This document shows positions 1-7,374 of a stretch of 27,275 nt of DNA, one piece after another (position 1 is the stretch's first letter; the number at the start of each line of letters is the position of its first letter). The stretch is taken from positions 1-27,275 of the forward strand of contig JAODNG010000385.1 of assembly GCA_025465385.1 (NCBI GenBank), written 5' to 3'. A model generated the notes under the pieces. That model saw only the letters and a list, made by a program, of their open reading frames with translations, searched no databases and had not been told where the DNA came from. The translations under genes and the position numbers were made by a program. This stretch comes from Pseudonocardiales bacterium. GTDB taxonomy: Bacteria > Actinomycetota > Actinomycetes > Mycobacteriales > Pseudonocardiaceae.

Positions 1-456
1 TTCACCCAGTTCGTAGTGGCCCGCTACCTCACTGCGCATGACTGGAAGGGCCAGATCAAGACCTACCAGGAGGCTTACCGGATCCGTCGAGACGCCATGC
101 TGGAAGCGTTGGCACACTACCTTCCGCCGGGGTGCAGGTGGACCCATCCCGCGGGTGGCTTTTACGTCTGGCTCACAGTGCCCGAGGGGTTGGACACCAA
201 GGCGATGCTGCCTCGGGCAGTAACCCAGCGGGTGGCCTACGTGCCGGGCACCGCCTTCTACGCTGAGTCGGACAGATCGTCAGCAGGGCGGCAGATGCGG
301 CTGTCGTTCTGCTATCCGACACCGGAGCGCATCACCGAAGGGGTGCGCCGGCTGGCCGCCGTGCTGGACAACGAGCTCGAGTTGCAGCGCACGTTCGGTA
401 GCCTGCGCCCACGCAGCGTGTTCGGTGCGCAGTCCCCGTCTCCGGACACTGCTTAA
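1..456 (+). CDS. PLP-dependent aminotransferase class I/II, C-terminal part (truncated by window start)
   Basis: The open frame enters from base 1 and stops with TAA at 454-456, so only about 151 C-terminal residues are visible. They match the small domain of fold-type I aminotransferases of the MocR/2-aminoadipate type: a Pro-Ala-Gly-Gly-Phe-Tyr-Val-Trp motif, then VAYVPGTAFY, then RQMRLSFCYPTPERI, which should carry the Arg that binds the substrate carboxylate, and a final helix with GVRRLAAVL. The PLP lysine lies upstream of the window. In many actinobacteria an aminotransferase of this kind sits beside a D-Ala-D-Ala ligase homologue near parB, as it does here. The substrate cannot be told from this fragment. 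The GTG at 16 is internal, not the start. Confidence 0.85.
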   Translation, partial: FTQFVVARYLTAHDWKGQIKTYQEAYRIRRDAMLEALAHYLPPGCRWTHPAGGFYVWLTVPEGLDTKAMLPRAVTQRVAYVPGTAFYAESDRSSAGRQMRLSFCYPTPERITEGVRRLAAVLDNELELQRTFGSLRPRSVFGAQSPSPDTA

Positions 457-482
457 GACTGACCGGATACTGCTCAAGACTG
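444..482. repeat. Imperfect 18-bp direct repeat across the aminotransferase stop codon
   Basis: Bases 444-461 and 465-482 are 16/18 identical (core ACTGCTNAAGACTG), offset by 21 bp. The first copy holds the aminotransferase stop and the second lies just before the ligase ribosome-binding site. This looks like a small local duplication that lengthened the spacer between the two genes. Confidence 0.6.
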
Positions 483-492
483 GGAGTCTCGG

Positions 493-1449
493 GTGACCGA
501 TCGCACCGTCGCTGTGCTGGCTGGTGGGCTATCGCACGAGCGAGACGTGTCGCTTCGCTCCGGGCGCCGGCTGTCCAGCTCGCTGCGCGATACCGGGTTG
601 TACGTCGAGGAATGGGACGTCGACGCGAAACTGATCAGCCGCATCGACAGCAGCCGGCCGGACGCCGTCGTGATCGCGCTGCACGGCGGCGCGGGGGAGA
701 ACGGCGCCGTCCAGTCGGTGTTGGAGATGTTGCGGGTGCCCTATGTGGGCGCCGATCCGCGGGCCTGTCGCCGGGCGTGGGACAAGCCGACTGCCAAGGA
801 CGAACTGGCCCGTGCCGGGTTGAGCACTCCGGAGTGGATCGTGCTGCCACACGCCACCTTCCGTGACCTCGGAGCCCAAGACGTGCTGGACGCGCTGGTG
901 GCCCGGCTCGGCCTGCCGCTGATTCTCAAACCACCCCAGGGTGGCTCCGCGCTCGGACTGCACCTGGTGCGCGAGGTCGCCGACCTGCCGGGCGCCATCG
1001 TGGGCTGCCTGGCATACGGGGACTCGGTGCTCGCGGAGAGCTTCGTTGAGGGCGTCGAGGTCGCAGTTACCGTGTTGGACGGCCCAGACGGGCCCAGGGC
1101 GCTACCTGCGGTGGAGATCGACGCCACCTCCGGGTTCTACGACTACGCCGCCCGCTACACCGCGGGGCTGGCGACCTTCCATGCCCCTGCTCGCCTCGAC
1201 AACGCAGCGGCCGCTGCGGTAGCCGACCTGGCAGTCAGTGCGCACCGGATACTCGGGCTGCGTGATGTGTCCCGAACCGACGTGGTGGTCACGCCCGACG
1301 GGGTGGCGCAGTTCCTCGAGGTCAACGTCGCCCCTGGACTCACCGAGACATCGCTGCTCCCGATGGCCATCGAATCGACCGGTGCCCACCTGGGCACCAT
1401 CTACGCCACTCTCATCGAACAAGCCATCGCCCGCGGTCTAGAGGCTTAG
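493..1449 (+). CDS. D-alanine--D-alanine ligase-family protein (ATP-grasp)
   Basis: This 318-residue protein has the Ddl fold. Near the N-terminus is AGGLSHERDVSLRSG (residues 10-24). HGGAGENGAVQ at 64-74 corresponds to the family HGxxGEDG motif. The ATP-grasp lysine region is LILKPPQGGSALGL (143-156), and the metal/phosphate segment EVNVAPGLTETSLLP (276-290) replaces the usual EVNTxPGxTxxSLxP. Ddl enzymes join two D-alanines in the cytoplasm for peptidoglycan precursors. The substitutions (GEN for GED, NVAPG for NTLPG) suggest a divergent paralogue rather than the housekeeping Ddl. The GTG at 493 is preceded by GGGAG at 482-486. It lies 36 bp after the aminotransferase and is probably co-transcribed with it. 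Substrate preference is not provable here. Confidence 0.85.
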   Translation: MTDRTVAVLAGGLSHERDVSLRSGRRLSSSLRDTGLYVEEWDVDAKLISRIDSSRPDAVVIALHGGAGENGAVQSVLEMLRVPYVGADPRACRRAWDKPTAKDELARAGLSTPEWIVLPHATFRDLGAQDVLDALVARLGLPLILKPPQGGSALGLHLVREVADLPGAIVGCLAYGDSVLAESFVEGVEVAVTVLDGPDGPRALPAVEIDATSGFYDYAARYTAGLATFHAPARLDNAAAAAVADLAVSAHRILGLRDVSRTDVVVTPDGVAQFLEVNVAPGLTETSLLPMAIESTGAHLGTIYATLIEQAIARGLEA

Positions 1450-1916
1450 TCGCTAGCGGTGTTTCGGTCGTCGCACAGCTCGAAAGTTTCGATCATCCCG
1501 AGGGCTTGGAGAGGACGCAGAACAGCGCGTCCCTCGGCGACGAGACAGAAACCGATGTGGTACGCCTCGGCGTGTTGGCGCGCGTTTTCCAAGACCATCA
1601 CGCCCTGTGCGCCGATGAACTCCACGCCACGTAGGTCGACTACAACGCGGCGACAGGTCCCCGCGTCAAGCTGGCGGTGTATAGCCGCGCTGAGCTGCGG
1701 CGCCGTTCGAGAATCGACCTCACCGCTGACCCGCACGACCACACAGTCCTCATGCTGATCAAGCGTCACATCGATAGACCGTTCCGACAGCGCTCGGCCA
1801 CGCCCCGATGTGCCAGAGTCAGACTCGCCGCGGTCCGCTTCGTCCGGAGGCGCCGGATCCACGTAGCGCGCACGAGGACTTGGCTCCGGTGGCCATGATG
1901 ACATCGCCTGCGCCAT
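1446..1916 (-). CDS. STAS-domain protein, anti-sigma-factor-antagonist-like
   Basis: From the ATG at 1916 this gives 156 residues; the second ATG at 1904 is an equally possible start because neither has a clear ribosome-binding site. Residues 1-45 are Pro/Ser/Asp-rich and probably disordered. Residues 46-150 form a STAS domain: a VVVRVSGEVDSRTAPQL strand-helix, VVVDLRGVEFIGAQGVMVL, and a final helix. STAS proteins of the SpoIIAA/RsbV class bind an anti-sigma kinase and are switched by phosphorylation of a Ser in a DSSG-like motif. Here that site reads GAQG (102-105), so the usual phospho-acceptor is absent. Its stop codon overlaps the stop of the convergent ligase gene. No partner kinase is nearby. 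Confidence 0.8.
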   Translation of the reverse strand: MAQAMSSWPPEPSPRARYVDPAPPDEADRGESDSGTSGRGRALSERSIDVTLDQHEDCVVVRVSGEVDSRTAPQLSAAIHRQLDAGTCRRVVVDLRGVEFIGAQGVMVLENARQHAEAYHIGFCLVAEGRAVLRPLQALGMIETFELCDDRNTASD

Positions 1917-2046
1917 TCGGCTGGAGTACCCCGGACAGCAACTCTTGACACCTACGTGGTCAGGTCGATCACCGGGGTGTGCCCCGGCCCGGCGCCGTCG
2001 CAGGCCTGGTGACAGCACCACCAGATCCGGAGTTTCGCCTGTTCCC

Positions 2047-2517
2047 GTGCCGGGAAACCAGCGCTCCACGGGGATATCCACACTGGCCGGAGCGGCCGGC
2101 CGGGGACTGCTGGCGGGCGCAGTCGGAACGGCGGCGATGACGGCTTCCAGCACGCTGGAAGCCCGGGCCCGCAACCGGGGATCGAGCAGCACCCCCGCCG
2201 CCGCAGCAGCGAAAGTGCTCGGCGTGACACCGACCGAATCCGGCGCGAAACGATTCAACACAATCGTGCACTGGGCCTATGGAACCGGGTGGGGAGCGGT
2301 GCGGGGCCTGCTGGGCGGAGTCGGGCTGTCAGCTCCAGCGGCGACGCTGGCGCACTTCGCGGCGGTATGGGGCGCCGAACAGGTGGAGCTGCCAGCGCTG
2401 GGAGTGAGTAAGCCAATCTGGAGATACGGCGCGACCGAGGCTGCTATCGACGGCTGGCACCACGCCGTGTACGCCACCGCGACCGGGCTGGCCTACAACT
2501 GGCTAGCGCGCCACTAG
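2047..2517 (+). CDS. Uncharacterised small hydrophobic protein, probably membrane-associated
   Basis: I do not recognise a named family with confidence. The frame is open from 1945, but the segment before about 2047 is Arg/Pro-rich and overlaps low-complexity sequence. I therefore prefer the GTG at 2047 (156 aa), which has a GGAG at 2030-2033, rather far upstream. The protein has an Ala/Gly-rich N-terminal helix (GRGLLAGAVGTAAMTA), a central FNTIVHWAYGTGWGAVRGLLGG segment, then HFAAVWGAEQVELPALGVSKPIWRYG and a C-terminal hydrophobic helix ending YNWLARH. Such alternation of Gly-rich helices is typical of small integral membrane proteins. It is convergent with parB. Function is unknown and the start is uncertain. 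Confidence 0.6.
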   Translation: MPGNQRSTGISTLAGAAGRGLLAGAVGTAAMTASSTLEARARNRGSSSTPAAAAAKVLGVTPTESGAKRFNTIVHWAYGTGWGAVRGLLGGVGLSAPAATLAHFAAVWGAEQVELPALGVSKPIWRYGATEAAIDGWHHAVYATATGLAYNWLARH

Positions 2518-2532
2518 CGCCGAACGCGGCGC
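2517..2532. terminator. Possible bidirectional terminator hairpin between convergent genes
   Basis: GCGCCG (2517-2522) and CGGCGC (2527-2532) form a 6-bp GC stem with an AACG loop, just after the plus-strand gene and 67 bp beyond the end of parB. There is no T tract, so this is only a candidate. Confidence 0.3.
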
Positions 2533-2598
2533 ATCTGGGCTCGGACAGCGGAGCACTGTTGGGATCAGTGCCGATCAATCGGCCACGAATAGTAGGCG

Positions 2599-3624
2599 TT
2601 ATGGGCGCATGAGGGCGACGATGCGCTCCAAGTCGTCGACGGAGCCGAACTCGACAACAATGCGGCCCTTGCGGCGACCTAGTTCTACCTTCACGCAGGT
2701 GTCGAAGGCGTCGGAAAGGCTCTCAGCGAGCTGTTGCAGGCCCGGCGCTCGCATGGGCCGAGCCGCCGCCGCAGGTTTCGGAGCGTGGCTGCCGGGCTCA
2801 GTGCGGACCAGTGTGACCGCTTCCTCGGTGGCCCGGACCGATAGTCCTTCGGCGACGATCCGCGCCGCCAGGGTCTCCTGGGCGAACGACTCCTCCAGGC
2901 TGAGCAGCGCTCGGGCATGTCCAGCGGAGAGCACTCCGGCCGCAACCCGCCGCTGCACCGGGACCGGTAGCTTGAGCAGCCTGATCGTGTTGGTGATCAC
3001 CGGGCGGCTGCGGCCGATCCGGGACGCCAACTGCTCGTGTGTCACACCGAAGTCCTCCAGCAACTGCTGGTACGCGGCAGCCTCCTCCAGCGGATTGAGC
3101 TGGACGCTGTGGATGTTCTCCAGCAGTGCGTGGCGAAGCATCGCATCGTCTTCAGTGCCCCGCACGATCGCCGGGATGCAGTCCAGTCCGGCAAGCTGCG
3201 CCGCCCGCCACCGCCGCTCACCCATGATCAACTCGTAGCGGTCTGTGCCGACGTGCCCGATCGCCGGCTCAGCCGGCAGGTGCCCGATCGTCGGATCAGC
3301 CAGCAGTGGGCGGACCACGATGGGCTGCAGCAGCCCGAATTCCCGGATCGAATGCGCAAGCTCAGCCAGCGCATCCTCGTCGAAGACCTGCCGAGGCTGC
3401 CGAGGGTTGGGCACAATGGCCGCCATCGGCACCTCTTGGTAGACCGCACCGGCGACCTGACCAGTCGAGCTCTCCACCTGGCTGTCTGGGCGCAACCGCG
3501 ACGCTGAATCGCCCGCCGTGCCCACTGGTCCAGTGGGGATCAACGCCGCAAGGCCGCGTCCGAGCCCACCTTTGCGCTGGACGACAGATGCCGGCTGGTG
3601 AGAAAGTGCGCTGCTGGGGGGCAT
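2599..3624 (-). CDS. parB: Chromosome-partitioning protein ParB (CTPase, parS-binding)
   Basis: 341 residues. The N-terminus has the ParA-stimulating LGRGLAALIP box (21-30). The CTP-binding domain includes NPRQPRQVFDEDALAELAHSIREFGLLQPIVVRP (73-106) and GERRWRAAQLAG (135-146). A helix-turn-helix region (about 160-225) contains LARRIGRS-like sequence (ASRIGRSRPVITNTIRLLKLP), and a C-terminal dimerisation domain follows. ParB loads on parS, spreads as a CTP-dependent clamp and works with ParA to segregate the origin. The ATG at 3624 overlaps the parA stop by one base (TGATG), indicating coupling. Residues 107-124 are an unusual tandem repeat inserted between two conserved motifs (reported separately). 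Confidence 0.97.
   Translation of the reverse strand: MPPSSALSHQPASVVQRKGGLGRGLAALIPTGPVGTAGDSASRLRPDSQVESSTGQVAGAVYQEVPMAAIVPNPRQPRQVFDEDALAELAHSIREFGLLQPIVVRPLLADPTIGHLPAEPAIGHVGTDRYELIMGERRWRAAQLAGLDCIPAIVRGTEDDAMLRHALLENIHSVQLNPLEEAAAYQQLLEDFGVTHEQLASRIGRSRPVITNTIRLLKLPVPVQRRVAAGVLSAGHARALLSLEESFAQETLAARIVAEGLSVRATEEAVTLVRTEPGSHAPKPAAAARPMRAPGLQQLAESLSDAFDTCVKVELGRRKGRIVVEFGSVDDLERIVALMRP
3253..3306. repeat. 27-bp tandem duplication inside parB
   Basis: Bases 3253-3279 and 3280-3306 are adjacent copies matching at 24 of 27 positions. They encode two 9-residue units, LLADPTIGH and LPAEPAIGH (ParB residues 107-124), in the loop between the PIVVRP and RYELIMGERRWR motifs of the CTP-binding domain. 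The frame is preserved. Confidence 0.85.
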
Positions 3625-4904
3625 CAGCGGGACACCTCGCGGTCAACTGGACGGCCGTTGGCGGTCAGGGTGTGGTCGGGGACGCCGCGATCCTGGTAAC
3701 GATGATCGTGAGCGATTTCCCGGGCAGCGTCGAGGTAGCTCAGCGCACCCCGCGAACCGGGATCGTAGACCAGCACCGTCTGCCCGAATCCCGGCGCTTC
3801 TGAGACCTTCACGCTGCGCGGGATCACAGTACGCAGGACCTGGTCGCCGAAGTGTTCGCGGACCTCGGCGGTGACCTGGTCGGCCAGCTTGGTGCGCCCG
3901 TCGTACATCGTCAGCAGGATGGTGGACACCGTCAGTGCCGGGTTGAGGTGCGCCTGCACCAGCTCGATGTTGCGGAGCAGCTGACCCAGCCCTTCCAATG
4001 CGTAGTACTCACATTGAATCGGGATCAGCACCTCAGGAGCGGCCACCAGCGCGTTCACTGTGAGCAGTCCCAGCGACGGGGGGCAGTCGATGAAAACGTA
4101 GTCGACACACAACTCGTCGAGGGCGACGCCGGACAGCGCGCGGCACAGGCGCGACTCCCGGGCCACCATGGACACCAGCTCAATCTCGGAGCCGGCGAGG
4201 TCGATAGTGGCGGGGATGCACAGCAGGTTGGGTGATTGCGGGCTCACGGCAACCGCGTCGATGATTCCGATCTCGCCGAGTAACACCTCGTACACCGACG
4301 CGGTACCGGCGCGGTGATCGACACCCAGCGCGGTGGAAGCGTTTCCCTGCGGGTCTAGGTCAACAACCAGGGTGCGCAGCCCCTGCAAAGCGAGTCCGGC
4401 GGCAAGGTTGACCGTGCTCGTGGTCTTACCAACGCCGCCCTTCTGGTTGGCCACCGCCAGCACCCGGCGCCGCGCCGGGCGAGGCAACTGGTCGGTGGGG
4501 TGCTTCACCCGAGTGGCCCGCTCCGCCTCCTCCGCGATCGGCGTCCACCCGACTCCGGAAGGCAGTGCGTGGGCTGAGACGCCTCGGGCGGCTTCAGGAG
4601 GGGCGCTAGGGGGACAGGGCACGTGATGGGCTCCACTCTGTCTAATCGAGTGACTCTGTATAGGCGAGACCGACTGGCGGGTGAGGGCATGCCGCGGTCC
4701 TGGTCTGACTAACGCGCCATCGGGCGACCCGGTTTCACGTGAAACACGCACAAGCGCTGCAGCAGGCTGCCGGGCAGCCTCCGAAGGCGCCTCGTGTGCA
4801 GGAAAATCGTGGATTTCACGGTCCGGTAGGGCCGCAGTATCCGCTCGGGTTGCACTGTCGGGTCCGGTTGCACTGTCGGGCCATTTCGGGGCGCTCACGC
4901 TCAC
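3624..4904 (-). CDS. parA: Chromosome-partitioning ATPase ParA with long N-terminal extension
   Basis: The GTG at 4904 is the best start. It has an AGGAGG ribosome-binding site at 4911-4916 and overlaps the rsmG stop as GTGA, giving 426 residues; an open frame continues upstream to 5006 but lies within rsmG. Residues 1-145 are Pro/Ala/Ser-rich and probably disordered, ending with the actinobacterial TPIAEEAERATRV stretch. The deviant Walker A motif KGGVGKTT is at 155-162, followed by VVDLDPQGNASTALG (Walker A') and a VFIDCPPSLGLLTVNAL Walker B region. ParA binds DNA non-specifically as an ATP dimer and moves ParB-parS complexes. A parS site lies inside its own 5' coding region (4732-4745). 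Confidence 0.95.
   Translation of the reverse strand: MSVSAPKWPDSATGPDSATRADTAALPDREIHDFPAHEAPSEAARQPAAALVRVSRETGSPDGALVRPGPRHALTRQSVSPIQSHSIRQSGAHHVPCPPSAPPEAARGVSAHALPSGVGWTPIAEEAERATRVKHPTDQLPRPARRRVLAVANQKGGVGKTTSTVNLAAGLALQGLRTLVVDLDPQGNASTALGVDHRAGTASVYEVLLGEIGIIDAVAVSPQSPNLLCIPATIDLAGSEIELVSMVARESRLCRALSGVALDELCVDYVFIDCPPSLGLLTVNALVAAPEVLIPIQCEYYALEGLGQLLRNIELVQAHLNPALTVSTILLTMYDGRTKLADQVTAEVREHFGDQVLRTVIPRSVKVSEAPGFGQTVLVYDPGSRGALSYLDAAREIAHDHRYQDRGVPDHTLTANGRPVDREVSR
4732..4745. other. parS: parS centromere site inside parA
   Basis: GTTTCACGTGAAAC, a perfect palindrome matching the conserved bacterial parS core. It is translated on the minus strand within Val-Arg-Val-Ser-Arg-Glu-Thr of the ParA extension. 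Confidence 0.95.
4848..4880. repeat. 18-bp-period repeat in the 5' end of parA
   Basis: The 15-mer GGTTGCACTGTCGGG occurs at 4848-4862 and 4866-4880. On the minus strand it encodes a duplicated Pro-Asp-Ser-Ala-Thr unit near the ParA N-terminus. Confidence 0.75.
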
Positions 4905-5599
4905 CGATCCTTCCTCCTTCGTGCCTTCGCTGAGCGAGGGACACGCTGGGACAGCCGGCGCACCACGATCACCGTCGTCGGCGGCTGCGCAATCCTGGCA
5001 CCGCACTGCACGATGTCCACGACCGCCCCCCCGGCAGCCTGCACGGCGGCAACGTCGCGAGTCGCCTCTTCGTCAGCACCGGCGCCCTTGATCGCGAGCA
5101 GTCGGCCGCCTGGTTCCACCAATGGCAGGCTCCAACCCGCCAAACGTCCCAACGGCGCTACCGCTCGAGCGGTCACCACGTCGTTGCCGCCAAGCTCAGC
5201 TCGTACCACCGGGTCCTCAGCGCGCCCACGATGAACCTCGACGGTGAGCCCGAGCGCTGCGACTACCTCCCGCAACCACGCCACCCGCCGAGCCATCGGC
5301 TCTAGCAGGACAATCGACAGGTCCGGGCGGGCGAGCGCGAGAGGTATCCCCGGCAAACCGGCCCCGGAGCCCACGTCGAGGACCCGGCAGCCGTGCGGCA
5401 CGAGTTCAGCCAGCACGGCTGAGTTGAGGAGGTGACGTTCCCACAACCGTTCACCTTCTCGGGGTCCGATGAGTCCCCTTTCGACTCCCGAGCCTGCGAG
5501 CAGCGCTGCGTAGCGCTCAGCGAGTGGGTACCGCTCACCGAATACCGTGTGAGCTGCTCCCTCAACATCCGGCGACATCGGCTGTTTCACGTGGAACAT
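4901..5599 (-). CDS. rsmG: 16S rRNA (guanine527-N7)-methyltransferase RsmG (GidB)
   Basis: 232 residues, close to the family length. The protein begins MFHVKQ because its start overlaps a parS site. The SAM-binding motif I is VLDVGSGAGLPGIPLALARPD (about 94-114), followed by VLLEPMARRVAWLREV (motif II) and DVVTARAVAPLGRLAGWSLPLVEPGGRLLAIKG, which is typical of RsmG. The enzyme methylates G527 of 16S rRNA; in many bacteria loss gives low-level streptomycin resistance. The last basic residues (KARRRKDR) are an actinobacterial-style tail. The gene follows jag by 51 bp and overlaps parA by GTGA, so it belongs to the rpmH-parB operon. Confidence 0.96.
   Translation of the reverse strand: MFHVKQPMSPDVEGAAHTVFGERYPLAERYAALLAGSGVERGLIGPREGERLWERHLLNSAVLAELVPHGCRVLDVGSGAGLPGIPLALARPDLSIVLLEPMARRVAWLREVVAALGLTVEVHRGRAEDPVVRAELGGNDVVTARAVAPLGRLAGWSLPLVEPGGRLLAIKGAGADEEATRDVAAVQAAGGAVVDIVQCGARIAQPPTTVIVVRRLSQRVPRSAKARRRKDR
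5583..5598. other. parS: parS centromere site at the rsmG start codon
   Basis: TGTTTCACGTGGAACA; the reverse complement TGTTCCACGTGAAACA fits the classical parS consensus TGTTNCACGTGAAACA. It encodes the Phe-His-Val-Lys-Gln start of RsmG on the minus strand. Confidence 0.95.
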
Positions 5600-5650
5600 C
5601 GACCGCTCATGCAGCGTGAATCGGATATGTGCAGATCAGACGATCGTGGG

Positions 5651-6223
5651 TCACGTAACGGGGGACACTACGACGCAGCGTTGCGGCTCCTCACCCTCAC
5701 TCTCGCTGCGCACCCCGTCCACGTCCGCCACCGCGTCATGCACAATCTTCCGTTCGAACGGAGTCATCGACTGCAACCGGACCGGCTCGCCACTGTCGAG
5801 TACCCGCTTCGCTATCGACCGGCCCAGCTCGCTGAGATCATCCCGCCGAGTAGCCCGCCACTGAGCAATGTCGAGCATCAACCGGCTGCGAGTTCCGGTC
5901 TGTTGCTGCACCGCCAGCCGGGTCAGCTCCTGGAGAGCTTCCAGCACCGTGCCGCGAGGCCCTACCAACTTCGCTAGGTCTGCTCCGCCATCGATGCTCA
6001 CCATGGCGCGGCCGGCTTCGACGTCGAGATCAATATCGCCGTCGTAATCCACCAGGTCGAGCAGCCGTTCGAGATAGTCACCGGCAGCGTCGCCCTCCTG
6101 AACGAGGAGCTCCTCGCTCGGCGGCGCGTTACGGATCGACTCGCCGGTCCCAACTTCGTTATCCCCATCAATCAGGGAGTTCGCTTCGGTCACCACTGCA
6201 TCAGTCGCCAGCGTCTCCGCCAC
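5651..6223 (-). CDS. jag: KH/R3H RNA-binding protein Jag (KhpB)
   Basis: 190 residues from a GTG at 6223, preceded by GGAGAGGAG. Residues 1-44 are acidic and probably disordered. A KH domain (about 45-118) carries the GxxG loop as LVGPRG (86-91), and an R3H domain (about 127-188) includes MTPFERKIVHDAV. Jag/KhpB binds RNA, usually with KhpA, and in several Gram-positive bacteria affects cell elongation and division. The gene is 29 bp downstream of yidC in the conserved yidC-jag-rsmG order. Confidence 0.95.
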   Translation of the reverse strand: MAETLATDAVVTEANSLIDGDNEVGTGESIRNAPPSEELLVQEGDAAGDYLERLLDLVDYDGDIDLDVEAGRAMVSIDGGADLAKLVGPRGTVLEALQELTRLAVQQQTGTRSRLMLDIAQWRATRRDDLSELGRSIAKRVLDSGEPVRLQSMTPFERKIVHDAVADVDGVRSESEGEEPQRCVVVSPVT

Positions 6224-6252
6224 AACTGTCTCCTCTCCGGGCGATCGCGCCC

Positions 6253-7374
6253 TCAGCGGCGCTTCCGGTTGGTCTTCTTCCGCGGTCGTGGCCGCTGCTG
6301 GATCATGCCAGGTGGCGCGGAACCGTCCACGCGCGCCGAGCCTTGGGCTCCCGACGAACCTTCTGGAGCGCCAGACTGAGTCGGTCCTACCACGTTCGAG
6401 ATAACCCCGTTCGACCCGACGGCGCCCGAACCAGCGTCTTCGGGATCCACGGCCGCTGCGGTCTCGTGGTCCACTGCACCAGCGGTGTCCCGCTTCGGTC
6501 GCACCGGTTTCTGGCCTGGTCGGGGACCCAGCGCTTGCCGCTGGGCGATCGCAACCTCTTTCTTCTCGGCGTCCTCAGCCTCGATCTTCTGGTACACCAC
6601 CCGCTGCTGGGCGAGTGTCCACAGGTTGTTGGACAGCCAGTACAAGAGGATCGCCAACGGGAAGAACGGGCCACCAGCTACCACACCGAGCGGGAACAGG
6701 TACACCATCAGCTTGTTCATCATCGCGGCCTGCGGGTTGGCGGCGACCTGCGCTGGATTCTGCCGCGCCACCGACTGCTTGGCCGTGAGGTGGGTCAGGA
6801 CACCGGCAACGATGGTCAGCGGCACAGCCACCACGGCGATCTGCCACCGGGAAATATCCCCGTACCTGGTGAGCAACTCCGCAGGTTCGGTGATGAACGC
6901 CGACAGCGGCACGCCGAACACGCGCGCGTCCAGGAACGACTGCACGTCCAGGGGGCTGAACACGTAGTTAGCCGTCTGGCGGTTCACCTCCGGGCTCAGC
7001 GCCGGCCGGTTGAACGAGCGCAGCACGTGGAACAGCCCGATGAACACCGGGATCTGCACCAGCACCGGCAGGCAGCCACCCAACGGGTTGACGCCGTGCT
7101 CGGACTGCAGCTTCTGCATCTCGGCGGCCATCTTCGTGCGGTCGTCGCCGTACTTCTTCTTCAGCTTCTGGATCTCCGGCGCGAACTCCTGCATCTTGCG
7201 CATCGAGCGGACCTGGCTGACGAACGGCTTGAACAGCACGGCGCGCAAGGTGAAGACAAGGAACACGACGGCCAGGGCCCAGGCGAAACCATTGCCCGGA
7301 CCCAGCACGTAGCCGAAAGCCTTGTGCCAGAACCACAAGATGGCCGACACCGGGTAGTAGATGAAGTTCAGCAC
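6253..7374 (-). CDS. yidC: Membrane protein insertase YidC (Oxa1 family)
   Basis: 373 residues. It begins MLNFIYYPVSAILWFWH, with a first membrane segment, then LAVVFLVFTLRAVLFKPFVSQVRSMRKMQEFAPEIQKLKKKYGDDRTKMAAEMQKLQSEHGVNPLGGCLPVLVQIPVFIGLFHVL, the diagnostic Oxa1/YidC region. The Arg in the first conserved helix (TLRAVLF) fits the hydrophilic groove residue. Three further helices follow and the protein ends with a long charged tail (PRPRKKTNRKRR) that probably binds the ribosome. It inserts membrane proteins with or without SecYEG. The GTG start at 7374 shares one base with the yidD stop (TAGTG). Confidence 0.97.
   Translation of the reverse strand: MLNFIYYPVSAILWFWHKAFGYVLGPGNGFAWALAVVFLVFTLRAVLFKPFVSQVRSMRKMQEFAPEIQKLKKKYGDDRTKMAAEMQKLQSEHGVNPLGGCLPVLVQIPVFIGLFHVLRSFNRPALSPEVNRQTANYVFSPLDVQSFLDARVFGVPLSAFITEPAELLTRYGDISRWQIAVVAVPLTIVAGVLTHLTAKQSVARQNPAQVAANPQAAMMNKLMVYLFPLGVVAGGPFFPLAILLYWLSNNLWTLAQQRVVYQKIEAEDAEKKEVAIAQRQALGPRPGQKPVRPKRDTAGAVDHETAAAVDPEDAGSGAVGSNGVISNVVGPTQSGAPEGSSGAQGSARVDGSAPPGMIQQRPRPRKKTNRKRR

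Noticed and set aside
1945..1950. TTGACA as a -35 element for the gene at 2047
   Set aside because: No acceptable -10 lies 16-19 bp downstream, so it may be chance.
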